The notes under the pieces were generated by a model. The model was not told the origin of the DNA. It saw only the letters and a program-made list of their open reading frames with translations, and ran no database searches. From NCBI RefSeq assembly GCF_004120195.1, contig NZ_SCHN01000005.1, positions 124,001 through 188,000 on the forward strand: a stretch of DNA of 64,000 bases, written 5' to 3'. Made by a program: the position numbers and the translations under genes. How positions within the stretch are numbered: the first letter of the stretch is position 1; every line of letters starts with the position of its first letter. The stretch is from Enterovibrio baiacu. GTDB lineage: Bacteria > Pseudomonadota > Gammaproteobacteria > Enterobacterales > Vibrionaceae. Shown here piece by piece: positions 27,156 to 36,164 of the stretch.

Positions 27156-29057
27156 TTATGCGTCAGCGTGACGACGCTCACCACGGTATGATGAACGGCT
27201 GTCGCTACCACGGTCGCGGTTAAAGCGACGTTGTTCGCCTTCACCACGTGGAGCACGGTCACCACGAGGAGCACGATCACCACGGTTGTTACCACCGCGT
27301 GGGCCATTGTTGTCAAAACGACGGCCGCCGTTGCCACCATTGCGATCACCACCGCTACGACGGCGTGGTGGATCCATGTTCACTGAACCTTCAACCAATT
27401 GTGCTTCAGTTGCTTTTTGGCGAATACGCAGTTGCTTAAGTTGACCCAACACTTCTTTTGGCATCTTCTTAGGAAGCTGAACGTAAGTGTGGCCAGTTGC
27501 TAGTTTGATTGAACCGATAGAGTTCTTCTCAAGACCTAGCTCGTTCGCGATTGCGCCAACGATGTCTTTAACTTGAACGCCTTGGTCACGACCCACTTGC
27601 AGTTGGTAGATATCCCAATCTTCAGCGTTGTAGCTACGACGCTCGCCACGGTCTGCACGAGGACCACGTTCGCCACGGTCATCACGACGTGATTCACGAC
27701 GTTTGTTTTCACGCTCGATAGCAGCAATCATCGGATCTGGACCGGTGTAGAACAACGGACGCTTACCTTGTTGACGCTGAAGTAGCATTGCAGCAAGTGT
27801 TGCCGCATCAACTTCGATCTGCTCTTGAAGTTTTTCGATCAGACCAACGAATGCGTCGATGTTCTCTGATTCTTTTTGCTCTGCAAGATCAGCAGCCAGT
27901 GCCGCTAGACGACATGCCGCCACTTGATCACGAGCTGGAAGTTGAACTTCTTCCATGCGTGTTGAAGTCACACGCTCGATGGTGCGAAGCATACGGATTT
28001 GGTTGGTGCGAACCAACAGAATCGCTTTACCTGCGCGACCAGCACGGCCAGTACGACCGATACGGTGAATGTATGATTCAACATCGAATGGGATGTCGTA
28101 GTTGAATACGTGAGTAATACGTGGAACGTCAAGACCACGTGCAACAACGTCAGTTGCAACTAGGATATCGATAACACCACGTTTGATGTGATCAACAGTA
28201 CGCTCACGCAGTGACTGTGGAATGTCACCGTGCAGTGCTGCAGCTTTAAAGCCACGCGCTTGCAACCAATCAGCCAGACGCTCGGTATCTTGACGAGTAC
28301 GAACGAACACGATTGATGCGTCAGTTTCTTCAGTTTCAAGAAGACGTGCCATTGCTTCGTCTTTCTCTACGCCTTTAACAACCCAGAATTGTTGCTCAAC
28401 TTTCTCAACAGTACGGTTGCTACCAGCAACGTCAATGCGTGCAGGTTCGCGAAGGAAACGATCAACGATTTCTTTAACCATTGGAGGCATAGTTGCAGAG
28501 AACAATACGCGTTGCGCAGTTTCTGGCGCTTGTTCCATGATCCAAGTTACGTCGTCAACGAAGCCCATTTTCAGCATTTCGTCAGCTTCATCTAGTACGA
28601 AAGTTTTCACTTCGTCTAGTTGTAGACGTTCACGGTTAATAAGGTCTTTAACACGGCCAGGAGTACCAACAACAATGTGAGCACCTGAACGTAGAGCACG
28701 CATTTGGTCAACGATAGAAGCACCACCGTAGATCTCTAGCACTTTCAAGCCAGCGATTTTTTGACCAAGAAGTTTCACTTCTGCTGCAACTTGGATCGCC
28801 AACTCACGGGTTGGAGCCATCACAATTGCCTGAGGCTTGTGTTGGTTAAGATCAAGCTTGTTCAGCAGTGGAAGAGAGAATGCAGCAGTTTTACCTGTAC
28901 CGGTTTGTGCTTTACCAAGCGCATCAACGCCAGTAAGCAAAAGAGGAATCGAAGCCGCCTGGATAGGAGTCGGCGCAACAAAGCCGATTGAATCTAGCGC
29001 GGATAGGATGTTTTCAGCCAAATCAAGTTGGCGAAATTCAGTAACAGTATCTTGCAT
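27156..29057 (-). CDS. deaD: DEAD-box ATP-dependent RNA helicase DeaD/CsdA
   Basis: This encodes a 633-residue helicase (E. coli DeaD is 629) for ribosome assembly and mRNA turnover at low temperature. The helicase core shows F-V-A-P-T-P-I-Q-A-A-S-I-P, A-Q-T-G-T-G-K-T, P-T-R-E-L-A, V-L-D-E-A-D-E-M, S-A-T and H-R-I-G-R-T-G-R-A-G. A DbpA-type RNA-binding domain follows (about 475-555). The tail (about 560-633) is rich in Arg, Gly, Asn and Asp (R-G-D-R-A-P-R-G-D repeats), as in other gammaproteobacterial DeaD proteins. The ATG lies on the edge of a 14-bp palindrome that includes the ribosome site. Confidence 0.96.
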   Translation of the reverse strand: MQDTVTEFRQLDLAENILSALDSIGFVAPTPIQAASIPLLLTGVDALGKAQTGTGKTAAFSLPLLNKLDLNQHKPQAIVMAPTRELAIQVAAEVKLLGQKIAGLKVLEIYGGASIVDQMRALRSGAHIVVGTPGRVKDLINRERLQLDEVKTFVLDEADEMLKMGFVDDVTWIMEQAPETAQRVLFSATMPPMVKEIVDRFLREPARIDVAGSNRTVEKVEQQFWVVKGVEKDEAMARLLETEETDASIVFVRTRQDTERLADWLQARGFKAAALHGDIPQSLRERTVDHIKRGVIDILVATDVVARGLDVPRITHVFNYDIPFDVESYIHRIGRTGRAGRAGKAILLVRTNQIRMLRTIERVTSTRMEEVQLPARDQVAACRLAALAADLAEQKESENIDAFVGLIEKLQEQIEVDAATLAAMLLQRQQGKRPLFYTGPDPMIAAIERENKRRESRRDDRGERGPRADRGERRSYNAEDWDIYQLQVGRDQGVQVKDIVGAIANELGLEKNSIGSIKLATGHTYVQLPKKMPKEVLGQLKQLRIRQKATEAQLVEGSVNMDPPRRRSGGDRNGGNGGRRFDNNGPRGGNNRGDRAPRGDRAPRGEGEQRRFNRDRGSDSRSSYRGERRHADA

Positions 29058-29069
29058 TGGGATCCCAAT
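29056..29069 (-). promoter_or_regulatory. Palindrome over the deaD initiation region
   Basis: ATTGGGATCCCAAT is a perfect 14-bp palindrome that contains the GGGA ribosome site and the first two bases of the start codon. A second palindrome GGGGCCCC lies about 10 bp further upstream. Either G run could pair with either C run in the mRNA and mask initiation. Confidence 0.35.
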
Positions 29070-29232
29070 ATATAGACTAAAGTAACGGGGCCCCTATTAG
29101 CGGTTTTGCACTGTTATCTCTTACTGATGCAGGGTCATTTTGAATACAATCTAATGACGTCCTACTCACTGCAACAGCAACCAACGCTACGGGCCTCGAC
29201 AAATGAGGCGAGAATTCTGCGCCATTAAACCA

Positions 29233-29290
29233 AAAAAAGCCAGAAAAAATTGAACAACTTCACAATTCTTTCTACGACTGGTGGCTTTTT
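29233..29290 (-). terminator. Long hairpin terminator after the GAF/GGDEF-like gene
   Basis: On the minus strand AAAAAGCCA pairs with TGGCTTTTT, with inner pairing of AGAAA/TTTCT and AATTG/CAATT. The hairpin ends in a run of seven T. It lies about 70 bp after the stop at 29362 and before the deaD leader. Confidence 0.65.
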
Positions 29291-29361
29291 GACTGCAAAC
29301 GTCTAATTCCGTAGCAATTTGCTGTTAAATCAGGCAATCAAACTGCGTTGCACGGTGTTTT

Positions 29362-31029
29362 CTAATCTACGCAATAACGGTTTTTCCCTAATTTCTCTGC
29401 CATCAAACACGCTTTTTCAGCTTTCTTTAACACTTTGCTTTGCAAACTGAATAAAGAAACACAATTAGTAGACAACCCAACACTCAGTGTCACGCGTTGA
29501 TAAAAGGGTGACGCTTTGTTTTCAATATTTAGCGAATACCCTGTTTTCACAATTTTATCCGCAATCTCTTTCAGCAAGACCTCGTCATTGCAATGAACCA
29601 ATAAAGAGAGGTTTCCGGGCTTGGTAGTGAAAATCATATTCAGCCCCACCGGTTTAATGATGGATTTCACTTCCCGTGCAACGGTTTGGAATACACGAAT
29701 GGTCGCTTCTTCCCCGTAAGCTTTCTGAAAGCCTTTATAGAAGTCCACACTGATAGAGAAGCTCGCGATGTTCCGTCGCCTGTCTCGGGCACATGCAACA
29801 AAAGACGCGAAACTCAAATCGAAATACCGAGTTCCCAATAATCCCGTTGAAGCATCATGTATCCCTAACCATTGGTTTTGGGCATTCATCACGTCTACGC
29901 GAGATTGCAAATATTCGAGGTCTTGGGTCTGACGGCGGCAGTGTTCTTGCAGTTGATAGAAACGTTCATCCGCTTCTTCTGTTTCTCTTAGCTTTATGAT
30001 CTTTTGGCACACGGACGCCGCGAGCAATTTGATGGCCTCTTTTTTAGGCTCATCCAATGGCGATTTATAGATAAGGTTATCCGCCGCTATCCAGCCGATG
30101 CATTCATCATTGTTCCACATCGCCATCATGATATTCCAACCGATGCCGACTTGTTCCTGACCGAAATATAAGGGGACGTTCTCTTTTACAATGAGCTCAT
30201 TTTTTCGTGCGAAGGCTTCTTCCATAAATGGGTTGTTTGGCAGATCTTGGTTTACGTCAGATCTGTCTATGGTGTTGCCATATTTGTCTGTGCCCCATGT
30301 CCCCCACATCATGCAGGTCTCCATGTCACACAGGAATATCGCCATTCGATCAATTTGAAGACGGCTTTTTCCTAGTTCAACGGCAATTCGGCACAAAGAA
30401 CTGATGGATGTAGCTTTAGTAAAGCGGAGCGATATTTCATGCAGGCTTTTTAAGTGAGAAAGCTGAGAGGCCAGTGTATGGTTATTGAGTGCCAGATCGA
30501 GTTCGTTTTTCTTGCTGGATAAATGGAACTGGCAAAGGTTGTGAGAAAGAATGCGGCATTTCAACTGACGTTCAGCGCGATCTTTAAGCCACTGCAAGCT
30601 CGATTCGGAGAATTTCTTCTCTTCATTAAACAATTCCACTTCCAGCAACATGTACCCGAGAATTTCTTCATTTTCATAAAGAGGAACAACCGCATGTTCC
30701 CACTGCATTGAACTTTGTCGCCAAGCAGCATTTATGGGCAACTCCGAAATATAGGAGCCGTCTTTATCCTTAACGCTTTCAGCCAGGTTTTCCCAATCTA
30801 TGCGATAACCACTGTACTCTTCTGCAGGACGAAATTGCTGAAAGAAACAAAACTCCCGCTGCGTTTGGCTAGCAACCAGCTTTAGACCTTCTTCATGCCA
30901 AATAAACAACGCAATGTTTTGCGCTTCGTTACGGTGTCTGAGGCGATCAAACACCTCCTCACACCATCCTTCTAACGAGTCGGCTCTCTTAACAATTCGT
31001 GTAGGGCTGCTTAACTGCGCATTTTCCAT
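29362..31029 (-). CDS. GAF-domain protein with degenerate GGDEF domain
   Basis: This encodes a 555-residue cytoplasmic protein. Two GAF-like regions (about 10-160 and 190-350) and a coiled coil (about 355-400) are followed by a domain with the diguanylate cyclase pattern: D-A-S-T-G-L-L-G-T-R-Y at its start, F-S-I-S-V-D-F-Y-K-G-F in the metal strand, and V-T-L-S-V-G-L-S near the end. Where GGDEF should stand the sequence reads K-P-G-N-L-S-L, and no R-x-x-D inhibitory site precedes it. It is therefore unlikely to make c-di-GMP and may bind a nucleotide or act through protein contacts. Confidence 0.85.
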   Translation of the reverse strand: MENAQLSSPTRIVKRADSLEGWCEEVFDRLRHRNEAQNIALFIWHEEGLKLVASQTQREFCFFQQFRPAEEYSGYRIDWENLAESVKDKDGSYISELPINAAWRQSSMQWEHAVVPLYENEEILGYMLLEVELFNEEKKFSESSLQWLKDRAERQLKCRILSHNLCQFHLSSKKNELDLALNNHTLASQLSHLKSLHEISLRFTKATSISSLCRIAVELGKSRLQIDRMAIFLCDMETCMMWGTWGTDKYGNTIDRSDVNQDLPNNPFMEEAFARKNELIVKENVPLYFGQEQVGIGWNIMMAMWNNDECIGWIAADNLIYKSPLDEPKKEAIKLLAASVCQKIIKLRETEEADERFYQLQEHCRRQTQDLEYLQSRVDVMNAQNQWLGIHDASTGLLGTRYFDLSFASFVACARDRRRNIASFSISVDFYKGFQKAYGEEATIRVFQTVAREVKSIIKPVGLNMIFTTKPGNLSLLVHCNDEVLLKEIADKIVKTGYSLNIENKASPFYQRVTLSVGLSTNCVSLFSLQSKVLKKAEKACLMAEKLGKNRYCVD

Positions 31030-31227
31030 CTATGCCTTCTCATAATTGGGACATTTTTCAAACCATTCTGTCATTTCAAAAAACTTTAGGCATATTGATT
31101 ACATCCAGTTTGGGAGGCTCCACTAAGTTTTTACCTAATTCTTCGTCGGAAATTCTAACGTGGTACACCTTGGTTTTAGTGTCCCGAATCCGTATAGTGT
31201 GGCGGTTCACATTCTGAGACCAGGCTA

Positions 31228-33228
31228 ATGTTTCAAGACAATCCGCTACTTGCACAACTAAAACAACAAATCAAAGAAAGCATTCCAAAGAAAGAAGGCA
31301 CGATCAAAGCCACAGAAAAAGGCTTTGGCTTTTTGGAAGCTGACGATAAAAACAGCTACTTCATCCCACCTCCGTACATGAAAAAAGTCATGCATGGTGA
31401 CAAGGTTGTGGCTCTAATTCGTACTGAAAAAGACAAAGAAGTCGCTGAACCCGATGAGTTGCTTGAGCAATCAGTGGAGCGTTTTATCGGTCGCGTTAAA
31501 CTCATTCGCGACAAATTGAACGTTGTTCCAGATCATCCTCAATTAAAAGATGCTATTCGTGCGAAAACGCGCAAAGGCATTAGCCACAGTGAATTGGCAG
31601 AAGGCGATTGGGTTGTTGCCAATTTAACGCAGCACCCGCTGAAAGGCGGTAACGGTTTCTTCTGTGAAATCAGCGAAAAAATCACCGACGCCAATGACAA
31701 AATTGCACCTTGGTGGGTAACGTTGGCAAAACACAACTTGCCGAACCAAGAGCCTGCGCCACAAGCGCAATGGGACATGCTGGATGAATCGCTCGTTCGT
31801 GAAGACCTCACTCATGTTCCTTTTATTACGATTGACAGTGAATCAACCAAAGACATGGATGATGCACTTCACACCGTAGCCAACGAAGATGGCACGTTCA
31901 CCCTGACCATCGCAATCGCCGATCCTACGGCGTACGTTGCTGAAAACACAGATTTAGATCGTCAAGCACGCGAACGTGGCTTTACCATCTACTTGCCTGG
32001 TCGCAATATCCCAATGCTTCCACGTGAACTAAGCGATGATTTGTGTTCACTGCGCGAAAATGAAGTACGTCCATCACTTTGCTGCCGTGTCACCGTCGAT
32101 GTTGACGGCACCATTAAAGACGACGCACAGTTCTTCTCAGCGTGGGTTAAATCACAAGGCCGCTTGGCTTACGACAATGTGTCGGATTTCATCGAAACAG
32201 GTCACTGCGAGAAATGGCAGCCATCTGAAATCATTGCAGAGCAAGTCACCGCCCTTCATGCCCTTGCAAAAGCACGCATGAACTGGCGTGAAACGAATGC
32301 TGTGACCTTCCCTGATCGTCCAGATTACCGTTTCGAGCTCAGCGAAGATAATGATGTTGTTGCAATTCATGTGGATGCACGACGCATTGCCAACCGCATG
32401 GTTGAAGAATCTATGATCACAGCAAACATCTGTGCGGGTCGTGCGCTTCGCGAGCACTTTGGTTTCGGCGTGTTTAACACTCACGCGGGCTTCAACCCTG
32501 AAAAGATCGCAGAGGCGGTTGAACTGCTGAATAGCCATGGCGGCGAAACAGACGTAGAAACCCTAGCAACGCTAGAAGGCTTCAGTGCGCTACGCCGTTG
32601 GTTGAATGAACAAGACACGAGCTTCTTGGACAACCGCATTCGTAAGTTCCAGTCTTACAGTGAAGTTGGCAACACCCCTGCGCCACATTTCGCAATGGGC
32701 CTTGATGTCTACGCGACATGGACATCTCCAATTCGTAAATACGGTGACATGCTAAACCACCGCTTGTTGAAAGCCATTGTGCGCGGAGAAACTGCTGCAC
32801 AAACGCCTGATGAGCTCATTGGTGATGAATTGGCATTGCATCGCAAACACCACCGCATGGCGGAACGTGACGTCGCCGATTGGTTGTACGTTCGCCTGCT
32901 GAAAGACAGCGTAGCTGCCAAGACCACCTTTACCGCTGAGATTTTCGACATCAACCGTGCTGGCATGCGTACGCGCCTGCTTGAAAATGGTGCTATGGCC
33001 TTCATTCCTGGTTCACTGATTGTTGATAACAAAAAGCGTGTTGAATGTAATGGCGACCAAGGCACCATCTCTGTAGATGGCAACAAAGAATTCCAACTGG
33101 GTGACCACATCGAAATCGTATTGGCTGATATCAAAGAAGCCACACGTTCAATCGTTGGTAAACCAACCCGTGAGTTTGCTGTTGTTGCTGAAAAGCTAGA
33201 AACAGAAGAAACCGCTAAAAGTGAATAA
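31228..33228 (+). CDS. rnb: Exoribonuclease II
   Basis: This encodes a 666-residue 3'-to-5' exoribonuclease (E. coli RNase II is 644). It opens [14 protein letters not shown] like the E. coli protein. Two cold-shock domains (about 15-170) are followed by the catalytic RNB domain (about 190-520) with [13 protein letters not shown] carrying the metal Asp residues, and a C-terminal S1 domain (about 565-645). R-F-Q-S-Y-S-E and [14 protein letters not shown] are also conserved. It is a single gene with its own promoter and terminator. Confidence 0.97.
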   Translation: MFQDNPLLAQLKQQIKESIPKKEGTIKATEKGFGFLEADDKNSYFIPPPYMKKVMHGDKVVALIRTEKDKEVAEPDELLEQSVERFIGRVKLIRDKLNVVPDHPQLKDAIRAKTRKGISHSELAEGDWVVANLTQHPLKGGNGFFCEISEKITDANDKIAPWWVTLAKHNLPNQEPAPQAQWDMLDESLVREDLTHVPFITIDSESTKDMDDALHTVANEDGTFTLTIAIADPTAYVAENTDLDRQARERGFTIYLPGRNIPMLPRELSDDLCSLRENEVRPSLCCRVTVDVDGTIKDDAQFFSAWVKSQGRLAYDNVSDFIETGHCEKWQPSEIIAEQVTALHALAKARMNWRETNAVTFPDRPDYRFELSEDNDVVAIHVDARRIANRMVEESMITANICAGRALREHFGFGVFNTHAGFNPEKIAEAVELLNSHGGETDVETLATLEGFSALRRWLNEQDTSFLDNRIRKFQSYSEVGNTPAPHFAMGLDVYATWTSPIRKYGDMLNHRLLKAIVRGETAAQTPDELIGDELALHRKHHRMAERDVADWLYVRLLKDSVAAKTTFTAEIFDINRAGMRTRLLENGAMAFIPGSLIVDNKKRVECNGDQGTISVDGNKEFQLGDHIEIVLADIKEATRSIVGKPTREFAVVAEKLETEETAKSE

Positions 33229-33258
33229 GTGCTAGCACGTTAACTTCGCGGTTCAATT

Positions 33259-33288
33259 AAAAAAGCCAGACGCCAGTCTGGCTTTTTT
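33259..33288 (+). terminator. Intrinsic terminator after rnb
   Basis: AAAAAAGCCAGAC, loop GCCA, GTCTGGCTTTTTT, about 30 bp after the stop. Confidence 0.92.
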
Positions 33289-33306
33289 GTATCTGTCGTT
33301 TGAGGA

Positions 33307-33390
33307 GCGAGAAGCGAGAAGCGAGAAGCGAGAAGCGAGAAGCGAGAAGCGAGAAGCGAGAAGCGAGAAGCGAGAAGCGAGAAGCGAGAA
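33307..33390. repeat. Twelve-copy tandem heptamer repeat (GCGAGAA)n
   Basis: Twelve perfect, uninterrupted copies of the 7-bp unit GCGAGAA begin 18 bases beyond the rnb terminator. A partial GGAGCGAG leads in and the array ends at GATGAT. The strands are strongly asymmetric in purines. Copy number is likely to vary by slippage. Similar heptamer arrays occur in vibrio genomes between genes; no function is known to me. Confidence 0.97.
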
Positions 33391-33435
33391 GATGATAAGC
33401 CATCACGAGTACATGACAAATTTTGGGCAATAAAA

Positions 33436-33457
33436 AACCCGGTCCATGTGCCGGGTT
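33436..33457 (-). terminator. Terminator-like hairpin
   Basis: AACCCGG and CCGGGTT pair across eight bases and on the minus strand run into TTTTTT. No clear minus-strand gene lies upstream, so it may end an unannotated transcript or leftward readthrough. Confidence 0.5.
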
Positions 33458-34104
33458 GGTTACTCATTCAACTTTTCAGTGCCGAAGCAAAGTAAAGTCC
33501 AGCTATGCAGTAACGCCAAAGTTGGACCAATCATTAGGCAGTCGGCGGCCAAACCAAAACCTGATGACTGTAAGTGTCCAAAATGATCCGCGCAAGGCAG
33601 ACCTTTTTGTTATTAACTTGTATTGAATCGAACAAACTATTTGGGCAGTGATAACAGAGCGAGAAGATTCGCGTTCTAATCTTTATAACTGACCGAATTC
33701 TCTTTTTCTAAAACTCTTTGCTGTGTTAAATCAGCTTTGATGCGACCAGCATCTCATATCTGAGTCAGCATTGCAAAAGCAATGTGGTCTGTCGCACATC
33801 AACACTGAGCTAAACAATTTCTTTAAACTCAGCGTCTTATTAAAAGAATAGTCAGGATCTTTTTCTTTCGCAAAACACAATATAAGAAATTTTTACACAT
33901 TGATGTGTCAGCGCTATTTCTAAGGCGCTAAATAATCACGCCAGAAATTAATGATAACTATGTTAACTAAACGAAGGTTCTTGATCTGTCTCATTGCCTA
34001 GAATTTAGTGCGATAAATGATTCACGCTCCTATACGTGACCTGTCCAAAATCCGCGGTCGGCGTATGCAGCCAGCATTGCCCTGCTTTCTTTTGAATAAA
34101 AGAA
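33458..34104. other. Gene-free stretch
   Basis: These 647 bases contain no open frame with a plausible ribosome site. A small hairpin CATTGC/GCAATG (33769-33784) and GCGC pairs near 33910 are visible, without T runs. The stretch could hold a small RNA, but I see no promoter and terminator pair that proves one. Confidence 0.4.
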
Positions 34105-34131
34105 AACCGCAAATGAACGATCATTGCGGTT
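34105..34131 (-). terminator. Intrinsic terminator after the DUF1127 gene
   Basis: AACCGCAA and TTGCGGTT pair across an 11-base loop and on the minus strand run into TTTTCTTTT, about 55 bp after the stop. Confidence 0.7.
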
Positions 34132-34186
34132 AGATGTGCAGAAATTACCTGCAAATGGACTCGAACTCGGTAGTCATGAACGCAGA

Positions 34187-34432
34187 TTAATAAGGTTTCT
34201 CTCCTCTCAGCTTTACGATTTCTCGCTCAACCTCTTTTTTTGTTAAACCAACGTCTTCCAAAAAACGTGCATCGTCTTTTCTGCGTTCAAGAGAAGAAAT
34301 TAACTCGTGCTTTCGCCATAACAACCACACGGCATGAACCATCTTGGCGAAGGTATTACGCTTAAATTGCTCAAACGGTGTTTTGCTCTCAGAGCCTGTT
34401 ACATGTGAATTCTTTGCGCTGTTGATTTTCAT
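34187..34432 (-). CDS. DUF1127 domain-containing protein
   Basis: This encodes 81 residues with a C-terminal DUF1127 motif (about 40-75): a basic helix, then R-R-K-D-D-A-R-F-L-E-D-V-G-L-T-K-K-E-V-E-R-E-I. Small DUF1127 proteins elsewhere are RNA-binding or linked to phosphate and carbon control. GGGGTGAAGC precedes the ATG. It is divergent from a LysR gene 114 bp away, which is the obvious candidate regulator. The N-terminal 35 residues are unremarkable. Confidence 0.85.
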   Translation of the reverse strand: MKINSAKNSHVTGSESKTPFEQFKRNTFAKMVHAVWLLWRKHELISSLERRKDDARFLEDVGLTKKEVEREIVKLRGEKPY

Positions 34433-34546
34433 GCTTCACCCCGCTTTTCGCTTTTAGACCTCTTGCTTGACAGATGCATTTTTAACCAATTAAATAATTA
34501 AGAAAAGCCAATACTTTTTGCCTAATACTTCAAAGGAGTTGAAGTA

Positions 34547-35413
34547 ATGACAAACTTCGATCTAGACCAACTCAGAACACTCGTCGCCATCGTTGATTGC
34601 GGTAACTTTGCTGCGGCTGCCAATAGTGTCCACCGAACACAGTCGGCGGTGAGTATGCAGATGAAAAAATTGGAAGAAGTTTCTGGTGTAGCGCTCTTCC
34701 AAAAGAAAGGAAGACGCCATGAACTCACCACACACGGATTAACGCTCGTGAGCTATGCCAGACAAATGCTTCAACTCAATGATGAAGCGCTCGCCCACTT
34801 TCACTGCCCTGATATGAATGGCGTGGTGAAATTAGGTGTCTGTGACGATTACGTAAACCTTGTATTTCGCCGTATTCTTAATGGATTTACCGAGAGATAC
34901 CCAAATCTGCAGCTTTCTGTTCAAAGCAACAGTAGCCAACGCTTACTCAGACAAGTTGTTGATGGCAGATTGGACTTAGCGTTAATCAATATCCACGACA
35001 ATACCTATCCGGCGACCCCTTTGTTTACAGAAAAGCTGGTTTGGGCAAAAAGTAAGCATGTCACCTTTTGTAAAGATCGCCCTATTCCTATCGCGATTGA
35101 AAGTGATTGTCGCTGGGGAAGGCTGGCATTGGAGTTACTTGATCGTGCAGGTGTACCCTATCAAGTTGTGCTGTCAGCCGCAGATTTCCATGGCCTTAAT
35201 GCAGCCATAGAGTCTGGCATGGCCGTTTCTCTTATTGCCGCATGCTCTGTGACAGACAAGATGGATCTGCTCGACTGGCTAAATAACGATAACCTTGAAA
35301 CATCTATTGCAAGCGGATTATGCCTCAAACCTGGCGCGAGTGAGCCCGCCGTTTTAGCACTTTCAGACTATATTACTGAGTGGTATTTGCGTAGAAATCA
35401 GACCGCGGCATAG
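34547..35413 (+). CDS. LysR family transcriptional regulator
   Basis: This encodes a 288-residue LysR regulator. The winged helix-turn-helix is at about 5-63 (L-R-T-L-V-A-I-V-D-C-G-N-F-A-A-A-A, then T-Q-S-A-V-S-M-Q-M-K-K-L-E). The substrate-binding domain spans about 88-285. AAAGGAG lies well placed before the ATG. As it is divergent from the DUF1127 gene, it probably controls that gene and itself from the shared 114-bp region. The inducer is unknown. Confidence 0.92.
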   Translation: MTNFDLDQLRTLVAIVDCGNFAAAANSVHRTQSAVSMQMKKLEEVSGVALFQKKGRRHELTTHGLTLVSYARQMLQLNDEALAHFHCPDMNGVVKLGVCDDYVNLVFRRILNGFTERYPNLQLSVQSNSSQRLLRQVVDGRLDLALINIHDNTYPATPLFTEKLVWAKSKHVTFCKDRPIPIAIESDCRWGRLALELLDRAGVPYQVVLSAADFHGLNAAIESGMAVSLIAACSVTDKMDLLDWLNNDNLETSIASGLCLKPGASEPAVLALSDYITEWYLRRNQTAA

Positions 35414-35536
35414 AAAGTTGCAAAAATACGCATCAAAGATGAGACATTATGCCTACCGCTGAATAGAGGCTCTTGCGCATCGTCATTTGCACTTTTAGAC
35501 TTTTCACATTATTTGGACTAGCTAGTCGATATTTCT

Positions 35537-36097
35537 ATGCGTTTCTCACCGAATTATCAACGCCGACTGTTCACTGCCATTTTCGCAATGGCAGGTGTGG
35601 CGATTTCTGGCTGTGAATCCACATCATCGACTGAGCAAGGCCTCAATTCCCATCACTACACGACGCCACGCCCCGACACCCTTGCGGCATTTGGCAGCAT
35701 GGAATCCCCCACCAATGTCGCACTCAGTGCTTACTATGAAGAATGGCAAGGCACGCCTTACCAATGGGGCGGTGTAAACAAAAAAGGCATCGATTGTTCA
35801 GCCTTTACGCAGATCGCGTATCGAACCGTTTTTCAACACGCTTTGCCAAGAACAACGCGCCAGCAAGTCAAATTGGGCGACAAAATAACGCTAAATGCAG
35901 CGAAGCATGGCGATTTGGTGTTTTTCAAAACAGGGCCACAACGCTTTCACGTCGGGATATACGTAGGTGAGAAGCAATTCATGCACGCATCGTCGTCAAA
36001 AGGTGTCATTATCTCACGTCTCGACAATCCGTATTGGGCGTCCAAATTCTGGCAAGTGAGACGATATTCAACGCCCTCACTGCTCGTTAAAAACTAA
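35537..36097 (+). CDS. NlpC/P60 family lipoprotein endopeptidase
   Basis: This encodes a 186-residue putative peptidoglycan endopeptidase of the MepS/NlpC type. The N-terminus is a lipoprotein signal with lipobox A-I-S-G-C. The NlpC/P60 domain (about 65-180) has the catalytic Cys in K-G-I-D-C-S-A-F (near 87), and His residues in R-F-H-V-G-I-Y-V and M-H-A-S complete the site. It would cleave peptide cross-bridges to allow wall growth. The upstream gap is 123 bp and no partner gene follows. Confidence 0.9.
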   Translation: MRFSPNYQRRLFTAIFAMAGVAISGCESTSSTEQGLNSHHYTTPRPDTLAAFGSMESPTNVALSAYYEEWQGTPYQWGGVNKKGIDCSAFTQIAYRTVFQHALPRTTRQQVKLGDKITLNAAKHGDLVFFKTGPQRFHVGIYVGEKQFMHASSSKGVIISRLDNPYWASKFWQVRRYSTPSLLVKN

Positions 36098-36164
36098 CCG
36101 CTAAATCTAAATTCCCTAACGACAAAGTCACCTTAGATTCCGCCAGTTTAAATGGCGTATCCTC

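Noticed and set aside
33307-33390. Heptamer array considered as a CRISPR or attachment site
   Set aside because: Units are contiguous with no spacers, and no cas or integrase gene is present.
33240-33467. Minus-strand frame crossing the heptamer array, giving S-R-F-S-L-L-A repeats
   Set aside because: All frames stay open through a stop-free heptamer, so the repeated peptide is a by-product of the DNA repeat; there is no ribosome site and it runs through two hairpins.
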